Program-made: the position numbers and the translations under genes
Part shown: positions 10,201 to 22,200 of the stretch, one piece after another
Layout: the number at the start of each line of letters is the position of its first letter
How positions within the stretch are numbered: position 1 is the first letter of the stretch
Source of the DNA: Breviolum minutum Mf 1.05b.01
Taxonomy: Eukaryota > Sar > Dinophyceae > Suessiales > Symbiodiniaceae
Reading direction: 5' to 3'
Assembly (NCBI GenBank): GCA_000507305.1
Contig: DF239298.1
Span: 62,001 to 126,000 of the forward strand
Length of the DNA stretch: 64,000 bases
Notes under the pieces: generated by a model
Seen by the model: the letters and a program-made list of their open reading frames with translations, nothing else
The model's database searches: none
Told to the model about the DNA's origin: nothing

Positions 10201-13200
10201 CAGATGAAAGAGGATATCATGTACTGACCTTACTTACACCTTTACATGCGAGGTGGTCAGCTGGAAAGATTACAGCTGGAAGGCTGTCATAGGTGATGTA
10301 TGGTGATGTGATGTGTGTTGCAAAGGTCTTCTATCAGATTTGTGCTGGTGCTTCGATGCTACCTGAACTTGGACCAGCTCTTGGCTTGCAGTCAGCATCT
10401 GAACATGCCTACTCTTCAGCAGCTCGGCAAGATTCTGCTCCTATGGGGTATGGCAAGATTGAATCTAATCCTGTCAAGAGCCATAGTCCTTATAGCCTTA
10501 CGTATCATTTTAATTGAATCTAATCCGGGCATGGAGATGTGTGTGGGTAAATTCTGCTCCTATTGGAGTGTAAGTGCCATTGAGATATCACGCGAGATAT
10601 CGAATTGCAAACGAGGTTTGTACTGAAATTCCCGGAGTGGATGATGCAGAGATGCTGCAGGACTGGCAAAACACAAGCAAATATCCATGTTGCCTGATCT
10701 TCCACCGGAACATTCTCAACTTGATTCCCCTTGAACTTGTTGACAGGAAGCCTTGGAATGTATGGAAAGCCTTGGTTTTAGTGCAGAGGAACGGCGTTCC
10801 GTCTTCCAACTCGTGGCCGCGGTGCCTGGGAATTTAAAACATCATGTTTGCTCCCATGGCAACGTTGCAAGGGGTGTTGATGCCGGTTCGTGGTACCATC
10901 AACTGACAGGTGCTGTTGCTGGGTGACATGTCCTTCCAGGATTTTGGGGACTGAAACATGGATTAACATACAGAACTGGGAAGTGTGTAAAGATGGTTTA
11001 TGGTTTGTGAATGTGGGGGACCTTTTTTTGTTTTTCAAATGTGTGCACTTCCAATCGAATGCTTCTTTGGTGCAGGAGGGAAGTGATGGCAGTCTGATAG
11101 GCGATGGCGCACTTGCTGACAAGATTTGCGAACTCTTACAGGTCTCAAGAGCTGACTTCACCAGGACGTTTCAGCACTTTGGCTCGTTTGGTGCAATGTC
11201 AACGGAGGAAACCACCCCTGACTGCTGTTTAAAGTTTTCATAGGGGGTGTGGTTAATTTGTGGTAGCGATTGGCATTCAGGGGGTTAGTTACCCGATGTT
11301 ACTCGTAATTCAACAGACTGGCGTTTGACATTCTGGGGTTCACAATCAGCAAACTGCAGTGGGTGCTAGTTACGAAGATACACCAGTAGTGGGTTCTGTT
11401 TCTTTTAATTTTGTGCGTGATTTTTTCCCATCCATGTCATGACATCATTCAAGGTACAAGACGCTGGAAGATCCGTTCAACCAACAAATCATCAACATGC
11501 AGCAGGCTAGCAGCAAACTGATAGAGCACATTGAAACATATATAATTGATTTGACTAGCTTTTTTGTGAAGCTCTTTTTGATGCAGGATCCTGCTGGTTC
11601 ATCAAATACTCGACACTCGATGGCCAAGCATTTGTGCCCTGCCTGAAACTTCGTAAAAAGCTTGAGGATCACTTTGGAGTCTCACAACGTTTTGGGGTAG
11701 GGCGACAAATCTTCACTTGCCACGAAGGGAGAGGTGGTTGCATCCAAAGGTATTCTCGGCTCTTCGACTGGCTGGTGTGGCGCATCAACCAGAGCACTGC
11801 CAGCAAAGACACCGGCAAAAAGGACCTTAACAAAAAGATGCACTTTGAACAACAGATTAGTTGACGGCTCGTGTTGGTGTTTTCTTCAGGATGTCATGAA
11901 GAAGATTGGCATATTGGACATTTATGGTTTCGAAGTTTTCGACTGGAATTCATTTGAGTCCCTTGGAGAAATTAAATCAAAGTTTTCAAGCAGATCATGA
12001 GTGACTGGCTGTGGCTGGCGTATCACGTTTTGGCACAAGGCAGCTTTGCATCAACTTTGCCAACGAGAAGTTGCAGCAGCATTTCAATTCTCACATGATC
12101 CTTTGGCAGCATTCAGTTTTTTGGTTTTTCTTTGCCAGTCGTTTTTGGTCATGCTTTTCGTTCTGTTTTTTTTCCCACCGTGAAATTCCAGGATTCTCAT
12201 CATTCCAATTTTTGAATGAAAGAATTAGCATTTGCCGAATGGATGGAGTGAGGTTTACCATGGAACAACGTCTGTATACAGAGGAGGGCATCTCTTGGAG
12301 TCATATCGAGTGGACGCTCGTCATGCATCAACTTGATGACAATCACGGCTGGTTTGATGCCTCGGGTTCCGTGAGATGGGTGAAGCAACTAAGCTTAGGC
12401 AAGACAACCGAGAAATCATTGACAGTTTGGAGAAGAAACCGTTCCTTGGAAGCTAAAGGTTTTTTGGAGCTGAATTCTGGAAGGGGAGGCATAAGACGCT
12501 TCTATACAAATAAGCATAAACATATACACAGACATGTTTACAAAGTGTATATAAATCTACCAGAGGCATTCAATTATGGGTGTAACATGTTTCTGTAATT
12601 TTTGTCTCGATTCCGACGATAGTGATTTCCAGGTTTGGACTCTTCAACATATTGGATTCAGAGTGCAGCATGCCAAAGGCCACCGACGATACTTGTCTCA
12701 GCGACTTGGACCGAAAGATGGGATCACCACATGCCCTCAGAGAAGCCGGGGAAAGTATTTTGGGGGGCAAAAAATGCTGTCAAAAGTTGCTGGAAAGGTA
12801 AGATCCATAGCACCTTCAAATCATCCAAAGTGGCTGGAACCTTAGTCCAAAAAGTCGAAATGGAATCCCTTCAGTCATGAAAATTCTTGAAGATTTGGAT
12901 GTTGGTGTAGGTGTACAAGACCTCCCGCTTCAAGTCAACCAACTTTGCGGTAGCACATTATGCAGGGGAGGTGGTGTACGATGTAGCAGCCTCAGTGTCT
13001 CAGTGCCGTCGCCTTCGTTGAACTGATAAGAGTGATTTCTTATTTGAATGGCTGAGGTCCTTTCCTTTCTTGAGAACCTTGGCAAGAGCAAATTTTGTGC
13101 CAATGACATTATCGTTGTCATTCTCATGGTGCACAGCCACCACCCTGGTTATTGTGTGATTTGGTGGTTGTTGCTTGTTGGGAGTTGCTTGTTGCGTGTT

Positions 13201-16200
13201 GCTACTTGTTGCGTGTTGCTGCTTCTTGTGTGTTGCTTGTTGCGTGGTTTGTTGTGTGTTGTTGGTGTTTAGTGCTTGGTGTTTAGTGCTTGGTGTTTAG
13301 TGCTTGGTGTTTGGTGGTGTTTGGTGTTTGTTTGTTTGTCCTCGTTGTTGCTGTGCTTGCCGTTCTTGCTGTTGTTGATCTTGCTGGTGGTGATTGTGCG
13401 AGTGATCCCAGGAAGAATACTGACAAGCTTCATGCAGAAACTTGGCAAAAAGTGACCAGTTTCCCGGGTCCATGGTGGAACACGAATCACATAAGCAAGA
13501 GATTTGACAGTGACCTTGTGGCCAAGGACATTATCAATTTGTTGAAGTCATCTTCAATGCCCATTGCTCGCACGTTCCCTGACTGCAACTTCTCATTCTG
13601 GCTGAATCTCCATTGCGTTGCACGCCATGGCAGGTTATTCTCAGATCCACGATTTGCCCCAGACACTCAGGTGGGTTACTTAGAGGGGCATGTGGATTGA
13701 CAAAGCCCTGTAAGACTTCCATAGAATTCCAAAATCGTTTAGTAGTGGACCTTAAGTAGCTTTCTTTCCGGGGTTGTTACGAATCTTTATTTTCACCCAA
13801 CTTTGTGGGAAATCATCCCATTCGAAACGACCGACCGAGTGTTTGATGCAGTGCGAACCCTGTGGTGAGGCCGTCCGCTCTGGAGGATCTCCTCCTCCAA
13901 GACGAGGAGCAGATGCCAGCCAACGGGCGAAGTGGAAGCCTCAGAGTTTTGTTTGGGGGGAATTCAACTGGAAGATTCTCATGGAAATTATCATATTTAT
14001 CTCATTTTTTTTTCATGGTCAATCGCGATATCTCATGTAAATCATGATGTCTCATGATAAAAACATGGATGTCTAATGTGAAGATATTATGAATCATTTC
14101 GTTCAATAGTTGAGGTTCAAATTTGTTTTTGGTCTGGGTTTCATTTTCGTGAGCTAGTCAATTGATGGCATATACAGATGCAGAGATATACGTGGAACAT
14201 GCAATGGAAGCGTTAAATAGTGTGTACCAATGGAACGGCAGCTTTAATATGCTCATGTGGAAGCATGACTTTGGTCAACTCACATGAAATCAACGTGGTC
14301 TCGTGTAAAAACTGGTATTTTGTAGATTTAGACACCGCAAAAATTAGATCAAACCTTGCATCCATCAACCGTTCCCGAGATCCCAGCATCCCAGGCAGAA
14401 CATCACTGTGAGCATGATGTTTCGACAGCAGTTGGATCGCCTCGTGGAAGACTTGAATCGTATCTCTCAAGATTTATGATCATCCTATGACAGGTGAGAG
14501 GTGTCAAACAATTGTTTTTACCCGCAACCAACCAAAACAAGGGAAACAACCGGAGATTCCTGTATCACAGCTATTTTTTTTGTGATTGTTTTTATCATGG
14601 ATAGGGTGATGTACTCCTGAGAATTAACAGCCACAGCCACCCTCTCCTTTTTTTTGCACTTTTGACGTTCATTTTGAGGGTTTCACTCTCGGTATTTTCG
14701 TTGTTTTTTCCATTGGACCCGCCAGGTAGGGAGTTGTTCAGTTGTAACATGACCCAACCCCAAGGCACAAATCCACGATATATTCGCTGCATCAAGCCAA
14801 ATGGCAAAAAACAGGTGCAGGGCCAAGGGGGGAGTTTTTTGGAGGATTTTTTTTTTGTGGGTGAATCTTTCTTGGGTACCTAACAAATCTTTACTGGAAG
14901 CTGTGAGAAAAAGGCATAAAACCATCGTTTTTTTCCTACGTGGAGAGGCGGGGGAGAAAAAACACCGACGTCAAAGACGTTCCCCAGGCACATGAGATGG
15001 ATTCCTTGGATGTGCAAAGGCAGCTACGATGTGCAGGGATGTTAGAGTCCATCAGAATCAGGAGAGCAGGTTATCCCGTACGACGACCATTTAAGGAGTT
15101 CTTCAACAGGTGGGGGGGACATGAAAAAGGTGGGGCAGTGGGATGTTGGGACAGATGTGGGTTTAGGAAATGCATCATGAAAGAACCCGTAAGAATGATG
15201 GTTTGATTGGTGGTGTCATTGGCATCACTTTGGAAGACATCATCACCAGGTTCCGCATACTGTGCCCTCACGTGTCAACGGGGCGAAGTTTGGATCCAGA
15301 CTACAAGGATCTCAGCAAACGGGTGCTGACAGACATAGAAGATGCTCGATTGCAAACGCAGGATTTGGACATTCTGTTAATTAGCTCACTAGCGCATTAA
15401 TTTACACTCCGGCAAACTAACATAGCAAATGGAATGTCCCCAGTTTCAATGGGAAATACATCTTCAAAAGGTCCATTTTCCAGCAATCGCTATGATAGTT
15501 TACTGGAAAAGGTACCAACAAAAATGGGGCGTTGGATTGGTTGGATTGGATTCAGTGACTTTTTGGCCTCACTCCTTTGTTGAGGCCAAGCTCCAGGGAT
15601 TGGTCACTTTGGCAGCATCTCCCGAACAAAAATGGCAGGATTTCCTCAATAAAATTGTGGGGAAACATATCTTGAGATTTTTTTTTGTTGAAAACTCAGG
15701 AACCAAAGTCATGGCAAATTGGGCGAAGCAAAGTCTTTTTGCATCTAGTTTGCATTGGCTAAGAGTGATTTTGAACAGATTGTTGTTGGGTCGAGGCCAT
15801 TTTGAACTGGTGCATGGCTCTTCATGGCAGTTTTTTTGTTCTTTTCTCTCCCTCCAATTGTACGTCAAATCCAAGGAAAGAAGAGGTACAAGCGAAGCTA
15901 GAGAAAGCCATTGGGGAAGCTGTGAAGGTTGAAAAATCTACTTCAAAGCTTTCACGGTTGCTGCATGATGTGCATCCATTGTGCCTGCATTTTTTCTGAA
16001 AACAAATAGATATCTTTGTGCAGGTGTTCGTCTTGAGGATTCAAAAGCGCTGGCGTGGATTTCGCGCCAAACGCCGCTACCGCCACTTAGTGCTGAAATG
16101 GCTACGGCGATGGAACATCGCAAGACTGTTGAGTATAGTCAGTCCTAGACACATACATCTACAGTGTACCTAGCAAATTGCTTAGATGTAGATTGTAAAT

Positions 16201-19200
16201 AAGCAATAATAAGAGAAGCAGATGTCACCCTGTTCTTGCTTGGGCTTCCGTTAAAGGTTGATTCCGTCGGTTTGAATGGATCAATCCGAGGTGCCATGAA
16301 GCAAGCAACATTGCAAGTGCAAGCAGTCTTGCGCACAGTTCGATCAGTGGTGGAGTTCCGTAAAAACCTTCTGCATGGCAAAGCTTGTGCTTCTTGGCCC
16401 AAAATTCTATAGGAAGTTTCCAAAGTGCAATTTGCTTGGTTTTTGCAGACCAGATCCAGGTGAAAAAAACATGTTCTTCAAAATGCATGAGATCCACATT
16501 TAGCTCACTTGGTCGCCTTTGCCCCTCAGGTTTCACTACAAGCAACTTTGCGAATGCTGTCACAGCGATTGCAGTTTCTCAAGCGGAAATCTGCCATCAT
16601 CAAAATGCAGAAGCTCGTATGGAGCTGTTGGGGATATGAGAAAATGCCTGGGAGTTTTTGGAGCTAGTGAGCTACGAGACCTACAATTTGCCAGCAGCAA
16701 TTTAAGAATGTATTATCTGATATCAATGATATCAATGTGTGGTATGAGTTTGATGCTTAATTATTTGAATTAAAGCTACTGACAAGATCGAATTTGCAAG
16801 GATGTGTCTACAAACCTAAGGACTCTTTGCAGAGGATGGCTATGTCGTAGAAAGATTGGTAAGTTGAAAGGAAAGCTTGCAGCGGACCGGATTCAAAAGA
16901 TGCGAGAGGAGGAAGAAAAAAAGCAGGCACTCGATGAAGCTAGAAGATCAGCGCAGGAAAGAGCAAGGGCATTGTCGGATATGCAGAAGCAATTGGTAGC
17001 AGAACGTGAGAAATCAGAACGTGAAGCAGCTGAAAGGGAAGAACAACAGTTGAAACGTCAGGAGGAGATGAGGTCCAAAGAGCTGAGTACAAGTCAAGAA
17101 GAGAAATTACGTCAAGATTTATTGGACCTCCGAAAGGAGAATGCTCGTTTACAAGGACAACTGGACAGTCAACCTCAAGCAGATACCAACTTCACTAGCG
17201 CAGATTTGGAAGCAATTCGATTGGAACTTCAGGAAGTCCGACGAGAGAAGGTTCGGTTGGAAGTGGAGTTGGCCACTAGTAAAACGGCAGAAGAATATGC
17301 TTCGGTGTCTGAAGAAGCAATGAGACTTAGAGAAGAGTGTTCAAAATTGAAGGGTTCCAAAATGTCAGTGGAACTACAATTAGAGCAACGCTCCGTGCAG
17401 TTAGCATCTGCTGAAGAAAAGAATCACAAATTGGAGACCGAATGTTTGGAAGTTCAGGTCCTCAAATCTGCGAACGATGATCTTCAGATCCAGTTGCAAC
17501 GTTTGGAAGCACAAAAACAATCCTTGGAGCAACGAGCTCAGCTTGAAGCCGGTCTTCGCAATGAGTTGCGTGATTTGAAATTGGAAAAAATCCACTTGGA
17601 AGGTGAGTTGGATACTGCCAAGTTGCGTGAGGAAGCGATAACTGCCAAGTTGAAAGGCTCCGAGAAATCGACTGAAGTACAGCAGCTTCGAGCAAGAGCT
17701 TCAGCTGCTGAAGCTGAATTAGAACAAAGTCAGAGGCAAGTGAAAATTTTGCAAGAGGATCTTGCTCAACAGAGAGGTAGCATGGGAAGTGAACGTGCTA
17801 ACTCGTTGGATTCCTTACGAACTGAGTTGCTGAGTCGGATTGAATCCCGAAGTGCTGCTTCAGCCAGCAACAGGCCATCGATCATGCTCAACGAAGATGG
17901 TCGTAAGAGTCTGTTGAATCAAAGGGAGCTCTTTGAGAAGCTGAAGCAGCAGTTTGATGAAGCCACTGCCATTGATAAAGAAGTAGAACCTGAGATAATG
18001 CTCGGAAACGAACGCGAGTTGGAACTGGAAGAAGAGCTGCGACGAGCTCGCACGGAACAGGTTGAACTGAATATCAAGCTGAAAAGTGCTTTGGCCAAAG
18101 AAACCTGACACTTTCCGTTCTGAGCTATGAAACGTGAAACGTCCGTGGTGAAAAGGGGGTTTTGGATGGTTTTGGCACAATCCGCCACCAATGCGTTGCT
18201 TCACTTGCCAAGGTGTGCAGGAAGAATTCGAGGACAAGTGCCAAGAAGCGAAGCAGCTCTTGGCAAGTTCCAGTATCTTGACAGTACCAGCAATAAAATC
18301 CGGAAATTACGATGGCAGTGTATATGTCACATATACATATATATATTTACGAGTATATATTATATATACATGCCACATATGTATTTGTATATCTGTAATA
18401 TTTTTTCTCTATGTATACTACGCATATACAGATGCAGTATGTACATAGACATAGCTCATGGCTGCTGAAAAGTATTGACACCAAAAAGTTGATATACAAT
18501 GCTCACTGGAATCCAAGGCAACTTGAAAGCTGAAGTGGAAGATTTGAAGCTGCAGCTGGAACAGGATCCAATGAAGTTCACACACACATATATATATATA
18601 TACATATGTTGGGAAATAAATGTAACTCCACTCTGATGCTTTGAATTGAAACTATATCGCCACCTTGGTAGGAGTCCGCCTCCTCAAGGAAACAAGCAGC
18701 GAAGATGAATGAATTCCAGGCTCGCCTGATGACCAAGCATTGCAAGATGTAGCAACATCAGTCTAATGCATCATCAGCCTGATGCATTATCAGATTGAAT
18801 CCTATGCGAATCCTCTTGTCGAGTTCTATAAGTTGTGTATGGTAGTGAGTAGTTGCTCCCACTGTTCATAGGCGTTGCTGCTCAATGCAGAAACTGACTT
18901 GCCTGCGCTTCGTAAAAGAGCCAGCATAGCAGAAGAGCAATTGGTGAAGGCAAAGGAAGGGTTTGTCACATCAATTGAAAGCAGACGCCTGTCGCAGCAT
19001 GAAATATTTGTACTCATGGATGTTCGTAGATGTTGTTTATCGGCACAATTGTCGTATCTTAAACGTAGCTTTATTAGAACCACCAGGGGTTCGGGGCTCT
19101 AAGCATATGGTTCCCCGAAGTAGACTTGAATTGAACATCACTCAGAGCGGACATCCTCATCACGCGTCTGAAGACAGGAACATTTCATCATAAGAACTTT

Positions 19201-22200
19201 CGCAGGCACAGGAGGAAGTCAATACTGCACAGCAAAGATGCATGAGATCAGAGGAGGACAAAGAACTCTTGCAACGACAGGTTCGTCAGCTGGAGGCCTG
19301 GTCATGCCTTAATTTTCACCACTTTTCATGTAGAAAGTGATGGATTTCTTGGTTAAAGTTGATGAAATCTTTGGTGATACATTACTGCTTACTCATTCCC
19401 ATCCCTGAACACATCCGGATGACGATATCACCTTGGTATTTCAGGACGCCGCCTCAGCTGCTGCACAACGGGAACGTGAAAGCCTTGACGAACTGAGAGG
19501 TTATAAGGATCAGTTGGAGGTGGGATCTGAAGCGGTGTCTATTGTTGGGCCAGTCATAAGAACAAGAGTCCCTAGTATTTTGGCACATTTTTTGCCGAGA
19601 TGAAGAGCCAGCCCGATTTTTTTGGTGAGGTGTACAAAAAAATTGTAAGGATTCCATCATTAACCAACCAAAAAAAGTGGAAAGCTCAGTTGATGTTTGG
19701 ATGATCTTGGGTGATTTAGGTGTTTCAATTTGCACGTGTTTTTTTTTGGATTTTATATATATAACATGATGACATGTCAATATCTATATCTATATGTATA
19801 TACGTATATGTGCACATACCCCAATTACACTTTTAGACACTCAGGAGATCGCTTCACCTTGTACAGCAGACACTGGTCAACACAACCTGCACGCCAAACA
19901 GAAATTAGGTAACCCCCCAAGAAAAGAAAAACATATATACGTATATATATATATATACATATATATATACACATATCACATGAATGTGCAGATTGCTACT
20001 TATAATTTGTAAGGATATTGTAGTTGAAAAAAGGTTGAAGAACATAGGGGACTAGAAAACACGGCATCAATTCGGCATCTCATCATTCACGTCTTGTAGG
20101 CAGCCCAGGAGGCATCGTTAGCAGCTGAAAGAAGCAAGACGCAAAGTGAGTTCCAGCCTTGATGAGTGCTCAATAAAACAGCACCGGAGAGCGATCTGAA
20201 ACCATAGGACAGTAGCTGGCATAGCTGCAACATAGCATACTGCAAGCCTGTGACACACAAAACACCAGTGGGACCAGGCGCAAAGTGAAATACACTTCAC
20301 ACTTTTCTTGGAGATTTGGAGATGTGACATTTTTGGAAGACTCAAATTTGAACTGCAAAATTATTAAGCACCAGCCATAGACTTGTTTGAAACATGATGT
20401 ATTTGATTCATCTAAGATCATCCACTGATGCTACCGGTCCTGAGGTCTTCGCATCGATTTCTGCAAACAGAATGTGAACGATTGAAGGTGGAGAATCAGC
20501 AGTGAGACCACTAGATTTATAGAATGAGATTCCAACTGTTTTGAGCTGATATTCCAATGTATATATATATATATATGAATATCTGCAAATATATGATATG
20601 TATATGAAATTAACTATACATATATACATTTAGACATGATATTATTTCATATCATTCATTTCCGTGCCCTTTCCCATCGTTGCAGGGAGAACTTGTACAT
20701 GCCAATTCTGAGCGTGCAAAGATGCGTCAGATGGTTGATGAAGTCCTGTTGCTTGGTTTCGCATTGCTGTTGCCTTTGCTGTTGCCATTATGTTTTGGGG
20801 TACCCTCCAGGGAACTAACACATCCTCCAAAAATGGCATTTTGAAGATGATGATTTTCCGAACTTCCTAAGGTGGGATATGTTAATCCCCTGGAGGGTAA
20901 TCAAATTGTGGATTCAGTATGATTTAGTCCTTTTTTTTCATCGTTGTGAGTCTCGTTGATTAGCCGAATTTTTTGCATGATGCCCTTGAAGGAAAAAATA
21001 TCAAGACTCCGAAATTGCTGCTGTCTCAGCTCCTGTTAGTCGACCAGAGAATTATTTGCCCACCGTGCATGCGCGAGATATGCCACGCCATCGTGAGGGG
21101 GTACTCGACCTGAGGACGAGTGGAAAAGAAAGGCACAAAGTCTCGAAAAGGCCATGGTCTTGTTTGCTCGATTGCCAATGTCCCTTTGCTTCGAAGAAAT
21201 CCTCAACTTCTTTGATCGGTTGCAGGAGTTGCAGCAATCGAAGCAGCTTGCCAAAGAGATGAACCAGGTCGATTGCAATACACCTGGAAGGCATCAAGTC
21301 TCATTGCCGAGATAATTTGTTCCACAGGCCATGAGCCTCATGACGCAACAAGTCAGTGGACGTGGTGATGCATCTAGTCAAGCAAAGGCCGGCGTCTCAT
21401 GGTTTTGGTATTGATGTTTTCGCTGCCCAGCTTAGCAGGCTTTGCATGTTTTGCTCCCATGTGTCAGGTGCTTCAGAAGCAACTCGAGACGAAAACTCAG
21501 GAACATCGGGGGGAAAAGGATAGCTTGTGACATGAGAGTCAATGTCAAGCATGATTTATATAAGAATATCTTTTCAGGGATATGACATTCGAGGATATTT
21601 CAGGGCCTGTGGCCTACAAGGATATTTCAGGGCCTGTGACGATTGAGAACGTAATTTTTTGACATCCATCTTACAGGAGCTCAAAACAGCGAAACGAGAG
21701 AAGGGCGAAGTGCAAAAGGAATTGGATGAGAAGAATTCTGCAGGCGGAGCTGCTGTGAGTGAGTGACGACCAAACAGGAAAGCTTCAACCCAATCGCTGA
21801 GAGTGTTTGTTCAATAGTTCTTCTGACTTGCGCTGCAGGGTATTCCAGTGAATCGTAGTGAATCCATTCAATGGATTCTGGAGACCGTTGACGGTTCTCA
21901 TTTTGCTGTGAGGTGATTATTTCAAGGACAAATTTCGAGGAGCTCAAGATGAGATCAGGAAGCTCAATCAGGCGCGTGGAATATCTTGCCGGTATGATCA
22001 CGTTTGAGTCATTTCAGCGGCCGTCATCGTGCAGGAGAATTCTCATTTGACAGCTACAAATGAGAAACTGAAGCTAGATTGCACTTCACTGCTGACATCC
22101 AATCATTCCAACTGTCTTGGAGTATCTGTTTACAGCTGATCTTCTATGTGGCTGAGGAAGAGGCGGCTGGAAAGTGCAAGCCAAGAAGACATGATTGCTT

